DNA from: Yersinia proxima
Lineage (GTDB): Bacteria > Pseudomonadota > Gammaproteobacteria > Enterobacterales > Enterobacteriaceae
DNA: 64,000 nucleotides
Reading direction: 5' to 3'
Assembly (NCBI RefSeq): GCF_902170785.1
Contig: NZ_CABHYG010000014.1
Location: 355,125-419,124, forward strand
The translations under genes and the position numbers were made by a program. Within the stretch, counting starts at the first letter, position 1. Every line of letters begins with the position of its first letter. Of this stretch, positions 40,928 through 50,504 are shown in pieces. The notes beneath the pieces are model-generated. The model ran no database searches. It was given only the letters and a program-made list of their open reading frames with translations, and was not told the DNA's origin.

Positions 40928-41386
40928 TCAACCGATCAAGTCGCGAACGTCGTCGCTCGATAAAATCGGCGTGCCGTCAATGTGGATAAAGTCCGGGCTG
41001 GTCACGATGTACTTAAATTTATGCGTGGCCGTCTCACCGCCTTTCGGGTCAAAACCTAACGGGCTGGTAATAATCAGCTTGCAACCAAAGACCTCGACCG
41101 TTAATTCCTCATCGCCAGTGTTGGCGTAAAACAAAATATCGGTGGTTGGCATCTTGCGGTAGCTGCCAGCGGATTTAGCGGCAGCACTGAGTTTTTTAAA
41201 GTTCTTGGTATCAACCTCCATTTCCCCCTCGGCGGATACATCACCCGCGACGTAACCATCAGGAATACCGCGCGATTGAGTAGCGGCGGTGTTGTCAGTG
41301 ATATCCACTGAAACGGTTTTGACATGGATAATTTGCGTACCCAGGGTAATGTCGATTGAGTTACCGCCAATGCGTGCAGTCGTCAT
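40928..41386 (-). CDS. Tail tube protein (DUF2597-type)
   Basis: 152 aa. Start MTTARIGGNSIDITLGTQII; beta-rich throughout, with VSAEGEMEVDTKNFKKL and FKYIVTSPDFIHIDGTPIL. The sheath gene followed by this small beta-rich protein is the standard sheath-tube order in HP1/K139-type phages. Two nt after the sheath gene. Confidence 0.78.
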   Translation of the reverse strand: MTTARIGGNSIDITLGTQIIHVKTVSVDITDNTAATQSRGIPDGYVAGDVSAEGEMEVDTKNFKKLSAAAKSAGSYRKMPTTDILFYANTGDEELTVEVFGCKLIITSPLGFDPKGGETATHKFKYIVTSPDFIHIDGTPILSSDDVRDLIG

Positions 41387-41388
41387 GA

Positions 41389-42558
41389 TTAATTCTCCGA
41401 AACGGCGGTAATGGATTGGTCTAGCATGATCCCAATCTGAATGGTTTTAGCGCTGCCATATGGCCGCACAACCAGGTAAATGCTCACGGTTTCGATATCC
41501 GACCAGGTAATTTTCACGTCGCCCGGCTGGGGCGATTTCACTTCGCCAGGGAACATCACGCCGTTAATTTGCGAGCTGTGAGACATATCGCGCATGGTGC
41601 GGGCGAAAAAGGTCTGGTGTGCCGCAATACTGGCCGGGGTGCTGTTCATCGAACGGTCGGCAATTTTGCTGATTGCCTGAATCCGTACCCGGCGCGCGAC
41701 TTTGTCAACAATGCGCAGATTTTCAATGATTTGGTAATCACCGCCGACCACGTCGAGGGTGCGACCATCAGACCAGTACATGCCCTCGTAATCGGGGTAC
41801 CACATCGGCACGGAATAACGCAGGTCGTGCATGGCGCGCAAATGCGCCAGGGTAACTTCCACCCCGTTGCTATCAACGGGCATTTCGGCGCTATCAATCC
41901 CCAGCCCAATTAATGCCCCGGTTTTCACGCGGGCCGGACTGTCGGCCACGGTCACGCTGCGGTGACATAATCGGCCGGCCAACACGCCAGCTTCATTGCC
42001 CCACAGTGCCGGGACAAGTTGCACGGACTCAGCAGCAATGCCGGTCTCCAGTTCAGCAAGAAATGCCTGGTACGCTGACCATGACACAGGTACAGGCAGC
42101 GCCGCCGGCCCGGAAACAGTCAGCATTGACCACACCCAGCGACCATATTTATTGGTCAGTTCGGCGCGCAAAGCGGCGTATAAATTAATTTTGGTGCGGC
42201 CATCGGCCACGGTAGTGATCGGGATGGTGCAGATAACCCCCTCAACAGAAATCATCTGTTGAGCGCTGAGAATTGCCAACATATCGTCGCCAGCCTCTGC
42301 ATCAGCCGCCAATAACAGCGCATAGGCTTGCCAGTTCTGACCGCCATTGCGCTGTGCGGCGCGGACGTTCTCACGTAATGCCGTATCAGCATCAGCCAGC
42401 ACAACGGTGATATCAGATTGTGAATCCAGCGCGATCAAGTCGCCGGGGATTTCAGAATCATCAGCAGCGCTACCGATGAATAAAACGGTACGCTCTACCT
42501 CGTTAATCTTGCCCTGGCGCTGGTTAAGCTGGTCTATCGTAACTGTGGGCCATGTCAT
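41389..42558 (-). CDS. Tail sheath protein (DUF2586-type)
   Basis: 389 aa. MTWPTVTIDQLNQRQGKINE and the C-terminal ITWSDIETVSIYLVVRPYGS region fit the DUF2586 sheath family of HP1-like phages, distinct from the P2 FI family. The contractile sheath drives the spike through the envelope. Start overlaps the preceding gene by 4 nt. Confidence 0.82.
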   Translation of the reverse strand: MTWPTVTIDQLNQRQGKINEVERTVLFIGSAADDSEIPGDLIALDSQSDITVVLADADTALRENVRAAQRNGGQNWQAYALLLAADAEAGDDMLAILSAQQMISVEGVICTIPITTVADGRTKINLYAALRAELTNKYGRWVWSMLTVSGPAALPVPVSWSAYQAFLAELETGIAAESVQLVPALWGNEAGVLAGRLCHRSVTVADSPARVKTGALIGLGIDSAEMPVDSNGVEVTLAHLRAMHDLRYSVPMWYPDYEGMYWSDGRTLDVVGGDYQIIENLRIVDKVARRVRIQAISKIADRSMNSTPASIAAHQTFFARTMRDMSHSSQINGVMFPGEVKSPQPGDVKITWSDIETVSIYLVVRPYGSAKTIQIGIMLDQSITAVSEN

Positions 42559-43250
42559 TTTTTTACCTTCCCCTTAATGTCTTGCGCCCGGACGCCACCG
42601 CCGTAATTAATGGCTTGCATCTGACGCGCCAGCATTTTGTTAAATTCATCGTCATTGACTGCCAGCCATTCGCGGCCTGGCAAGGTCACCGTCCAGCTTG
42701 CTTTTGCTTTTCGCCCCTCCAGACTGCGGATAATGGCCCCGGCTTTGTCCCGGCTCAGTGAATCCATGATTTCACTCACGGACGGGCTGCGCGGTGCAGT
42801 CTTTGGAAAAACGGTGTAACCCAAATCAAGTAACCGTTTAGCCTGGCGCAGTGTCGCGCCGGCCTCGCTGCTATTTCGTTTCTTTGCCTGGTCAGCAGTG
42901 ATCGTGGTGGTAAAGCCTGATTGCTGCATTTTCCCGACCACGCCCGGCGACGTTTTTTTGTTGCCGCGCAAATAAATTTTTGCGGAATCAGCCGCGGGTA
43001 ATTCACTGATTGCCATCATTTTTGGCAATCCCCGCATCATTTTTCCTTTGAAACCGTTCTGGCGTTTGGGCCATTTGACGCCCTCGGCGTTGGCCTGTTG
43101 CTTTTGGTGGCGACGGGCAGCAGGCATCACGCCTAATTTCAACAGCCGCCACAGCAGGCGCTTACGCTTATTGGGTGGCAGTTCCAGCGCGGCCAAATCT
43201 TTTTTAAGCGCCTCCCATTGGGCGCGGTTCAGCGTAAAGTCAGCTTGCAT
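42555..43250 (-). CDS. Phage virion morphogenesis / tail completion protein (gpS-like)
   Basis: 231 aa from ATG 43250 (MQADFTLNRAQWEALKKDLA), which overlaps the end of the gpR-like gene by 11 nt; the longer 248-aa reading is less likely. Basic and helical near the N-terminus (LPPNKRKRLLWRLLKLGVM). The block GWTVFPKTAP-like (here LGYTVFPKTAPRSPS) and its place after a gpR-like gene suggest the phage virion morphogenesis family. Confidence 0.7.
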   Translation of the reverse strand: MQADFTLNRAQWEALKKDLAALELPPNKRKRLLWRLLKLGVMPAARRHQKQQANAEGVKWPKRQNGFKGKMMRGLPKMMAISELPAADSAKIYLRGNKKTSPGVVGKMQQSGFTTTITADQAKKRNSSEAGATLRQAKRLLDLGYTVFPKTAPRSPSVSEIMDSLSRDKAGAIIRSLEGRKAKASWTVTLPGREWLAVNDDEFNKMLARQMQAINYGGGVRAQDIKGKVKK

Positions 43251-43758
43251 CACTCTCACCCGTTGGGTGGGTCGGTGCGGTGGCTCCATTAGCGCCGACA
43301 ATCCAGCCGGCTGTCGCGGTGTTCACCGTGGGTGGCGCAACCCGGTAACGCTTACCCTCAATCGGGATAATGCCTTCGTCCTCGTCTTCGATCAGAATGA
43401 TGTTGTCAGCCAGTGGCACGGTGACATACAGGATCGCGTTATCGTTATCTTTCAGTTGCATGATGACGTCAGGCGGTGGCATTTCATCCCGGTTGTAATG
43501 TTCATTGGCATGTTTAGCCAGCCAGACCATGACCAGGGCAAATAGCGTGTCCGGGTCATACTGGCGATAGGGCCAGCGCTCCCAGGCTAACGTCGCCTGA
43601 TATTGGCGTATGGCAACACGACGCTGACCTAGCCCCCAAGCCTTAGCTGCGTGGATGATTTCAATATCTTCCATCCAGGCATCGGCCCCGGTGGTTTTCA
43701 TCAGACGTTCGGGCAAAAGGCTACTAACAAAGCCATATAATTCATCTAGCTGCGTCAT
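43240..43758 (-). CDS. Tail completion protein (gpR-like)
   Basis: 172 aa. It resembles P2 gpR-type tail completion proteins: a helical N-terminus, then YQATLAWERWPYRQYDPDTL and FALVMVWLAKHANEHYN. Overlaps gpL by 4 nt upstream and the gpS-like gene by 11 nt downstream, keeping the L-R-S order of P2. Confidence 0.75.
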   Translation of the reverse strand: MTQLDELYGFVSSLLPERLMKTTGADAWMEDIEIIHAAKAWGLGQRRVAIRQYQATLAWERWPYRQYDPDTLFALVMVWLAKHANEHYNRDEMPPPDVIMQLKDNDNAILYVTVPLADNIILIEDEDEGIIPIEGKRYRVAPPTVNTATAGWIVGANGATAPTHPTGESDAS

Positions 43759-44207
43759 ACTAGGTGCACTCCCACGCGGCCCCGGCCCTTAATGCCGCGC
43801 AATACCACTGCGGCCTCAGCCAGTAATGACGCTTTTGTCTGCGGCGCGTCCTGGTTGGTGTTGTCCTCGCGCCGGCTGACGGCGGCAAATTCGCCCATCA
43901 AATCGGCTTTTGTTCGGGCATAAACCGCTTTTTTATATTGGGCGGTCAGTGCGTTCTCGCCCTCCATCTTTGGGCCGGGTACCGCGCTGGCCGTCATATA
44001 GCCCTTACTTTTTTGCAGCGTGGTAAAACTGGCTAACGAGGTGTTAATCTCGGCAACGGCGGCAAGCATGGCTTGCACCACGGTTTTTTCGTTAATTGTG
44101 GGCGGTATGCTGCGCTCACGTTGGAACTCATCCAGTGCCAGGTCAGGCCAAAAGCCATCATTGGTTAACGTGGATTTCTGAAAACCGTTATCACCGGGTC
44201 GAAACAT
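43755..44207 (-). CDS. Head completion protein gpL-like
   Basis: 150 aa. Fits the phage GPL family: WPDLALDEFQRERSIPPTI near the N-terminus, then a helical core with TASAVPGPKMEGENALTAQY. gpL closes filled heads before tail joining. Preceded by a 134-bp gap after the terminase small subunit gene. Confidence 0.78.
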   Translation of the reverse strand: MFRPGDNGFQKSTLTNDGFWPDLALDEFQRERSIPPTINEKTVVQAMLAAVAEINTSLASFTTLQKSKGYMTASAVPGPKMEGENALTAQYKKAVYARTKADLMGEFAAVSRREDNTNQDAPQTKASLLAEAAVVLRGIKGRGRVGVHLV

Positions 44208-44341
44208 AAAAACCTCTCGTTATGGGGTGCGGGCTGACAAGTTTCCACGGCCCGTGAGACGCAAAGCGCTACGGCCTCCACTTCGCCCGCCCCGGCTGGC
44301 CGGGTGTCGGTACTGCCCCGGGACCTGTTTAAAAACAACAG

Positions 44342-45085
44342 TCAGGGGGCGGTGTTGGGTTCCGCCATTTCAGCGGCTTGCTTTATCAGGGCGCGAACGC
44401 GTGACGCAATACGCTTACGCAAGGTTTCCACCCCGATTTTTTTATGAAATCCCTCCGCCTGGGCGAGCAATTCATTGGCCCGGATTAATGTCGGAATATC
44501 ACTGATCGCGGCGGCAGCGGGTTTACCGTCTTTGTCGCGCATAAGGAACTCGCCGGCGAACTTGAACCATTTGGCGGTGTGCCTTTCGTTTAACCGCCAG
44601 TTCTCTCGCACATTGGTAAAGGTGCGGGAAAAATACGGCTCAATACTGCGTCCCGCTTGTGCCTCATCTGCGGCCCAATCCAGAATGAAATCAGCCACAA
44701 AAGCCGGAAATTTTGATTTAATTTTGTCCGGTGTTGCCTGGCTTTGAATGATGGCGATATCAGCCCAATCCAGCGCTTTGTCGATATCACCGGTATCAAA
44801 CAGCCAAACCACGCAATAGCCGAAAACAGGATATTGATAGACCTTACCCGCTTTGAGATAGCGCTCGGCATACGGGAGCCATTTGGGTAATAACTCCCGC
44901 GCCTTTAGCTCTATTTTGTCGGCAATGCGAGTTAATGCGCCCAGGCGTTTAACGTCTTTTTCCAGGCTCAACAGTTGCAAGTGCAGGCTTTCGTCTGCGC
45001 CAGGCTCGGCATCTTCCGTGGCAGCGCGTTGCACATTCGCCAGGGCTAAAGCCTGCGCCCGAAAACGTAACGGGTTAAACGTCAT
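44342..45085 (-). CDS. Terminase small subunit gpM-like
   Basis: 247 aa. MTFNPLRFRAQALALANVQR and the body YLKAGKVYQYPVFGYCVVWL, WLFDTGDIDKALDWADIAI fit the P2 gpM endonuclease subunit family. As in P2 it lies after the capsid gene (N-M-L order), separate from the large subunit. Confidence 0.85.
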   Translation of the reverse strand: MTFNPLRFRAQALALANVQRAATEDAEPGADESLHLQLLSLEKDVKRLGALTRIADKIELKARELLPKWLPYAERYLKAGKVYQYPVFGYCVVWLFDTGDIDKALDWADIAIIQSQATPDKIKSKFPAFVADFILDWAADEAQAGRSIEPYFSRTFTNVRENWRLNERHTAKWFKFAGEFLMRDKDGKPAAAAISDIPTLIRANELLAQAEGFHKKIGVETLRKRIASRVRALIKQAAEMAEPNTAP

Positions 45086-45099
45086 GGGATTCCCTCCGC

Positions 45100-46266
45100 T
45101 TATACCTGGGTGTTATCCAGATTTGGCGCGCCGTCACCTGATACACCGGGGATCAACCCTTCTAACATCGCGGTATTGATATCTTCTTCCGCTTCGATGG
45201 TGATAGATGATTCATCAATTGCGCCGTACAGCATTGGATGCCCTAGCGCATAACCAGAGTTACGCCACCACGCATTTTCAAAGCCAAGACGGTCTTGCAC
45301 ATGCTCCGCGCGGCGGTATTGGTGATTACGCTGGTTATAGTTGTGCAAGTTTGCCAAGGGGGTAACGGCCATGCGTTTGCCTGGCAGGAACGGTGCAACG
45401 TAGACGCGGCGACCGGTCACCGTATTGGCGAGCATTTGGGCGGCGATATTTTCGGTCGGTTTGCCCGCTTCCTGGAACAAACGGAATTGCTCGGCGGCAA
45501 TCAGGTCTGAACCAATCAACAAGACTAAATCCGGTTCGTTCTGGAACTGGCTTGGGATGGTGGTACTGATTAACCAGGAGGCCATCGCATCCAGCGTTTT
45601 AAAGATACCGTTTGCACCGATGGTCAATTCACCGTCGCCGGGATTGATCACGCGCTGGGTAAAGCCTGGAATGCGGTCTTGTTCTGGTGTGGCTGAATTC
45701 GCGTGTAACGTATCGAAGTTCTTCGCGATTTGATGCCAACCGATATTGACATCTTCCCCGTTCGGGTTCGCCACGTCATCGGTTTCAACCGCCGCACTGG
45801 TGCCATTAAACCCGACACGCAAGGTGTCATTAGCAAAAGTACGCAGGGTAAACTCAGCCACTAACTGAATAAATTCATCATCCGTGGTGCCTGAATGAAT
45901 CCAGTTAGAAAGCGTCTCCCACGGCAGGCGAGCGCAAGAATCCGTTGGGTATAACTGGTAAATGTTGCCAGACAGGCCCACATTCTTGGTGAATCGGCCC
46001 TCAACTCGGCGACCGGTAAACAGGCCCGGATTACCAACATCAATCACCTGGCCGCGAATCTGGTCAACATCACGCGTGGTAATGAGTGGCAGGAACCAGT
46101 TTTGCTCCATCAACGCCAGGCGCAAAGCCGTTTCCTGCGGCGCGCTAATGCTGAACCGTCCAATGCCGTTGGTGCTGATTGGCAGGGTATTAATATTCGA
46201 ACCGCTGGCCTCACCAATGCGCCGGGCATAGTTTTGCGTCAGTTCATATAACTTATTCATTGGCAT
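45100..46266 (-). CDS. Major capsid protein gpN-like
   Basis: 388 aa (386 from the second ATG at 46260). P2 gpN family: start MNKLYELTQNYARRIGEASG, with ETLSNWIHSGTTDDEFIQLV and the C-terminal NEPDLVLLIGSDLIAAEQF. Forms the icosahedral head. Placed between scaffold and gpM genes in the standard O-N-M order. Confidence 0.9.
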   Translation of the reverse strand: MPMNKLYELTQNYARRIGEASGSNINTLPISTNGIGRFSISAPQETALRLALMEQNWFLPLITTRDVDQIRGQVIDVGNPGLFTGRRVEGRFTKNVGLSGNIYQLYPTDSCARLPWETLSNWIHSGTTDDEFIQLVAEFTLRTFANDTLRVGFNGTSAAVETDDVANPNGEDVNIGWHQIAKNFDTLHANSATPEQDRIPGFTQRVINPGDGELTIGANGIFKTLDAMASWLISTTIPSQFQNEPDLVLLIGSDLIAAEQFRLFQEAGKPTENIAAQMLANTVTGRRVYVAPFLPGKRMAVTPLANLHNYNQRNHQYRRAEHVQDRLGFENAWWRNSGYALGHPMLYGAIDESSITIEAEEDINTAMLEGLIPGVSGDGAPNLDNTQV

Positions 46267-46348
46267 AATGAGTGCTCTCGTTTATTTGTCAGTGCGTTTA
46301 CCGCAATGGCTATTTAATTCTGTCTGTTCCGGTTTAATTAACCGTAAA

Positions 46349-47305
46349 TCAGAAGTTGTAACTCTTACCGCTGGACGCATTAGGGGCGGCGTCGGGTAAT
46401 TTGGTGGTGACTTGTTCAAGTTTGTTGAATTTTTTATCAGCAGCATTGAGTTTGTTTTTAAGTTTGCTGAATTCACCGCCGGTGACCTCGTCTTTAATTT
46501 CGGTCACTTCTTCTTGTACGGTGACCAATTCGGATTTAACTTCAGTCAAGGCTTCCTGAATTTCGGTCACGTCGGTGTCATTGGCTTGCAACTCGGAAAT
46601 AATGGTCGCTTGCTCTTCAATCGTTTCCGCTTGCTCGTCGACGGTGTCTTGTAATTCGGCGACTGCTTCAACAATGGTCTGAATATCTTCATCAGAAAAC
46701 TTGCGGCTGGAACTGGAAAATAAACGCGATTTTGGTTTTTCCGGTTTTTTATCACTGCCTTTATCGGCAAGGTTAAAAAGACTGCGGAATAATGCTTTCT
46801 TTGATTTTGGGTCTTTGGTCGACATATTTAATTCCTCGGTGTCGGCAACATCACTAATCACTAATGCTTCTAGTGCGCCGTAAAGTTTTCCGTTTTTATT
46901 TGCACTAAAGCGCATACGCTCGGTGCCGATGCTGGCCGGGGAGCTGGTGACGCCCAAGCCCTCAAGATAGGGTTTTCCGGTACCGCGAAAATTCAGGGTT
47001 TCGGTAGGCTCAATAGAGCAAAACAGCATTTGCCCGTTGCGGTTGGCATAGAGCAAATCCATACCAGGGCAAAGCCGGGCCTTTAGGCGCATCAAGCCAT
47101 CTTCTACCTCGGCTTTTAATTCCTGGACTTCACCGCACGCGCCATACCAGCGTTCATGCTCAGGCCAAATCATGGCGGTATAGATTGCGGGGTCGTATGT
47201 TTCTGCCATATCGACCAGCCATTCCGCTGAAATTTCCCGACCGTCAACAGTCGCGCCCTCAGTCGCTATGCGAATAAAATTCGTTGTCAGTTGTGAACCG
47301 GACAT
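46349..47305 (-). CDS. Capsid scaffold/maturation protease gpO-like
   Basis: 318 aa. The N-terminal serine-protease part (about 1-145) has candidate catalytic Asp21, His50 (WPEHERWYGACGEV) and Ser97 (MLFCSIEP), by analogy with P2 gpO; the exact residues are an inference. The C-terminal scaffold part is a long acidic coiled coil (about 195-290, EEQATIISELQANDTDVTEI). First gene of the leftward late operon. Confidence 0.87.
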   Translation of the reverse strand: MSGSQLTTNFIRIATEGATVDGREISAEWLVDMAETYDPAIYTAMIWPEHERWYGACGEVQELKAEVEDGLMRLKARLCPGMDLLYANRNGQMLFCSIEPTETLNFRGTGKPYLEGLGVTSSPASIGTERMRFSANKNGKLYGALEALVISDVADTEELNMSTKDPKSKKALFRSLFNLADKGSDKKPEKPKSRLFSSSSRKFSDEDIQTIVEAVAELQDTVDEQAETIEEQATIISELQANDTDVTEIQEALTEVKSELVTVQEEVTEIKDEVTGGEFSKLKNKLNAADKKFNKLEQVTTKLPDAAPNASSGKSYNF

Positions 47306-47482
47306 AATTAACCTTTTAATTAATCGGTTTGGCGTGGTGATGGTATTAACTTCACTCAGTATTGCGGATTGTTTTTATTATTTCATTTATCAAACTTCTT
47401 ATTCATTCGTAATAAATATGTATTGCGATTTATTGCGGTATTTAGTTGTCATTTTGAATAAATAAAGCCGCCATAATGAGGC
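47306..47482. promoter_or_regulatory. Divergent late promoter region between scaffold and terminase genes
   Basis: 177 bp, AT-rich, between the leftward capsid operon and the rightward terminase operon. TATTGCG occurs three times (47360, 47421, 47431), the last two 10 bp apart. These could be sites for the Ogr-like activator; the classical P2 Ogr site was not found. Confidence 0.5.
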
Positions 47483-49660
47483 ATGACCAGAAAATCCAAA
47501 TATCCAGAAGAATTAATAGGCGTTGCGCGTTCATTATATTTAAAGCGCTGGACAGCCCAAGAGATAGCCGCCGAGTTAAACCTTAATTCGACGCGGATAA
47601 TTTACTATTGGGCGGATAAAGGCGGCTGGCGCAGTTTATTAAGTGAGGAAGATTTAGAATCTGTTATTAACCGCCGTGCGGCTGTATTGGTCGATAAGGC
47701 CAATAAAAATGATATTGAGTTAAAAGAACTCGATAAATACATTGATATGCACTGCAAGTTAATTGTCAGCCGTCATAAGCACACTGAAAAAATTCACGCC
47801 ATGAATTTGGAGGCAGCGGCGCGCGGGATAACCGCAACGGGAGCCGGTGGCACCATTGAGGCGATCGCCAACGAGGGCGACGACAGCAGCAAAAAGAAAA
47901 GCGGCAAGCGTGGCGGGAAACGAAATAATGTGGCCGGCATTGTGGCGGCTGATTTTGATGAATTTGTTGATGGCCTGTATGACTATCAAATCACACTGCG
48001 GGAAGCGAAAAAGCACCGTAACCGGATATGGCTGAAATCACGCCAAATCGGCGCGACCTGGTACGCCGCATTTGAAGCGCTGGAAGATGCCATTTTAACC
48101 GGTAACAATCAGGCGTTTTTGTCAGCCTCTCGCCCTCAATCGCTTATTTTCCGGCGCTATATCATCAAGTTTGCTTTTGAACTGTTTGGCATTGAATTGA
48201 CCGGCGACCCTATTGTGTTGAGCAATGGCGCGGAGTTTCACTTCCTGTCAACCAACAGCAACACCGCCCAGGGCTTTTGCGCCAACGTCTATATAGATGA
48301 AATTTTCCATCAGCGCGGATTTAGCGAATTAAAAAGGGTTGCCGGCGCGATAGCCACGCACACCCATTTACGCCGGACTTACATTTCAACGCCTAGCGCT
48401 AAAACGCACCAGGCTTACCCGTTCTGGACGGGCGACGAATGGCGCAAGGGTAAAAAGGCGCGGGAAAACGTCGATTTCCCGACCTTTGCGCAAATGGAAG
48501 CCGGGATTATGTGCCCGGATAGCCATTGGCGCTATATCACTACGGTCGAAACCGCTGTTGCTGATATGGAGGAAAAAGCCAAAGTCTATGGCGCTGCGGC
48601 CATTCTTATCAACCTGGAAGAGATACGGGAAGAAAACAGCGCAAGCGCCTTTAACCAGTTGTACATGTGCCAGTTTGTCGATACCGGTGATTGTGTATTC
48701 CGTTTCGACCAATTGGAACAATGCCTCACCAGCGTTAGTACCTGGGAAGATCACGACGTCAACGCCATGCGGCCATTCGGTAACCGTGAGGTGTGGGCCG
48801 GCTACGACCCCGCCCGCACCGGTGATACCGCTTCGTTTGTTCTGGTCGCACCGCCACAAGTGGACGGGGAGCCGTTCCGGGTACTGCATATCGAAACCTG
48901 GCACGGCTTCGCCTTTAAATACCAGGTAGGCCGCATCAAGGAGTACATGACCCGCTACAACATTACCCATATCGGCATTGATACCACCGGCATTGGCGGG
49001 CCGGTGTGCGAAATGGTGCAAGACTTTGCACGACGTGAAGTGACAGAAATCCGCTATAGCCAGGAAAGCAAAAACCGCCTGGTCATGAAGATGATCGACG
49101 TTGTCGAGCATAAGCGTATCGCCTGGGATATTGAGGATAAAGGTATTGCGGCCAGCTTTATGGCGATTCGCCACACCACCACCAAGAGCGGCGGCGGCAT
49201 GACATTTGTTGCCGACCGTAGCGCCGACACCGGCCACGCCGACCGATTCTTTGCCATCGCCCATGCGGTGATAAACGAGCCAATCAACAACGAACGCAAG
49301 CGGAAATCCGGCTGGGCGGGACGTCTGACAGGAAAAAATAATGAGCAAACGCAAACAGCGCTACAGCGCCAGGCAGCAAAAATCCAATGCGCAAGTCATG
49401 CCGGCACGGCGTGGCACATTCAGCATCGTAACGACCGATACCCCCATGCCGATATTGACGCAGGGAACGCAGTATCACGAAATCTGGTACGACTCGACCG
49501 CCGAGCATTGGCGGCAACCCATCGACCGGCTGGCCCTGGCACAACTTGCCAACATGTGCGGGCAGCATGGCGGGGTTCTGTACGCCCGCAAGAATATGGT
49601 GGTCAGCGACTATGCCGGGGGCGGTCTGAGCCTGGGCGAAATGGGCCAGGCGGCTTATGA
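47483..49660 (+). CDS. Terminase large subunit gpP-like (C-terminus probably over-extended)
   Basis: 725-aa frame. An N-terminal HTH-like region (WTAQEIAAELNLNSTRIIYYW), an ATPase part with KSRQIGATWYAAFEALED and a nuclease part with VWAGYDPARTGDTASFVLVA and HIGIDTTGIGGPV mark a P2 gpP-type packaging motor. The expected end is about residue 619, where GGAAAAAATAATG (49331-49343) would give KK-stop if the tract had one more A or if ribosomes slipped back one base. As read, the frame runs another 320 nt inside the portal gene with a low-complexity, non-family tail. Confidence 0.87.
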   Translation: MTRKSKYPEELIGVARSLYLKRWTAQEIAAELNLNSTRIIYYWADKGGWRSLLSEEDLESVINRRAAVLVDKANKNDIELKELDKYIDMHCKLIVSRHKHTEKIHAMNLEAAARGITATGAGGTIEAIANEGDDSSKKKSGKRGGKRNNVAGIVAADFDEFVDGLYDYQITLREAKKHRNRIWLKSRQIGATWYAAFEALEDAILTGNNQAFLSASRPQSLIFRRYIIKFAFELFGIELTGDPIVLSNGAEFHFLSTNSNTAQGFCANVYIDEIFHQRGFSELKRVAGAIATHTHLRRTYISTPSAKTHQAYPFWTGDEWRKGKKARENVDFPTFAQMEAGIMCPDSHWRYITTVETAVADMEEKAKVYGAAAILINLEEIREENSASAFNQLYMCQFVDTGDCVFRFDQLEQCLTSVSTWEDHDVNAMRPFGNREVWAGYDPARTGDTASFVLVAPPQVDGEPFRVLHIETWHGFAFKYQVGRIKEYMTRYNITHIGIDTTGIGGPVCEMVQDFARREVTEIRYSQESKNRLVMKMIDVVEHKRIAWDIEDKGIAASFMAIRHTTTKSGGGMTFVADRSADTGHADRFFAIAHAVINEPINNERKRKSGWAGRLTGKNNEQTQTALQRQAAKIQCASHAGTAWHIQHRNDRYPHADIDAGNAVSRNLVRLDRRALAATHRPAGPGTTCQHVRAAWRGSVRPQEYGGQRLCRGRSEPGRNGPGGL

Positions 49661-50438
49661 CTTTTTGCTGTTTGGTGATATCGCTATATTGAAAGTGCGT
49701 AACGGTTGGGGGGATGTGGTGGATTTGGTGCCGCTGCCGGCGCTGTATGTCCGACGCCGCAAGGACGGGGATTTTTCGGTCTTGCAGAAAGGCCCGCCGC
49801 TTATTTACCCGGCGCGCGATGTGATTTTTTTGCGCCAGTACGACCCACAACAGCAGGTTTATGGCTTGCCGGATTATATCGGCGGGATGCATAGCGCCTT
49901 ACTGAATACAGAAGCCACCATATTCCGGCGTCGCTATTACCATAACGGCGCACATACCGGCGGGATTATCTATACCACCGACCCCAATTTAAGCGACGAA
50001 ATGGAAGAGGATATCGCGAAAAAAATTGAGGAATCCAAAGGGGTTGGCAACTTCAAAATGATGTTTATCAATATCGCGGACGGTGGCGAAAAAGGAGTGC
50101 AATTTATCCCGATTGGTGATGCCGGCGTAAAAGATGAATTCGCCAATATTAAAAGTATCAGTGCGCAAGACGTTTTGACCGCGCACCGCTTCCCCTCCGG
50201 CCTGGCGGGGATAATCCCGACTAACGGGGCGGTGATGGCAAGCCCGGAAACCGCACGCGATACTTATCGAAAAGATGAGGTTATCCCGCTTCAACGGATG
50301 TTCGCCAGTGCGGTGAAGCATGATCCCGAAATCCCGCCCCATTTGCACCTGCAATTTGAGGGGCTAAACAGTGATGGATTGCCACTGACCAAGCCGGCTG
50401 ATAATGAGATTGTTATCACGCCAGGTGATGGGGCGTAA
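49341..50438 (+). CDS. Portal protein gpQ-like
   Basis: 365 aa (P2 Q 344). PBSX/P2-type portal: FLLFGDIAILKVRNGWGDVV, PLIYPARDVIFLRQYDPQQQ, VYGLPDYIGGMHSALLNTEA and AHRFPSGLAGIIPTNGAVM. Forms the DNA entry ring. The ATG lies immediately after the terminase A-tract, consistent with translational coupling (TAATG) in the other frame. Confidence 0.9.
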   Translation: MSKRKQRYSARQQKSNAQVMPARRGTFSIVTTDTPMPILTQGTQYHEIWYDSTAEHWRQPIDRLALAQLANMCGQHGGVLYARKNMVVSDYAGGGLSLGEMGQAAYDFLLFGDIAILKVRNGWGDVVDLVPLPALYVRRRKDGDFSVLQKGPPLIYPARDVIFLRQYDPQQQVYGLPDYIGGMHSALLNTEATIFRRRYYHNGAHTGGIIYTTDPNLSDEMEEDIAKKIEESKGVGNFKMMFINIADGGEKGVQFIPIGDAGVKDEFANIKSISAQDVLTAHRFPSGLAGIIPTNGAVMASPETARDTYRKDEVIPLQRMFASAVKHDPEIPPHLHLQFEGLNSDGLPLTKPADNEIVITPGDGA

Positions 50439-50504
50439 CGTATGAGAAATAAGCGGCGAAAAGTGCTAAAATCATCTCAAGATGGCGGTTTTTCGGGGGA
50501 TGGT

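Noticed and set aside
48386..49354. 322-codon minus-strand frame opposite the terminase gene
   Set aside because: It is opposite clearly conserved ATPase/nuclease motifs and shows no domain of its own.
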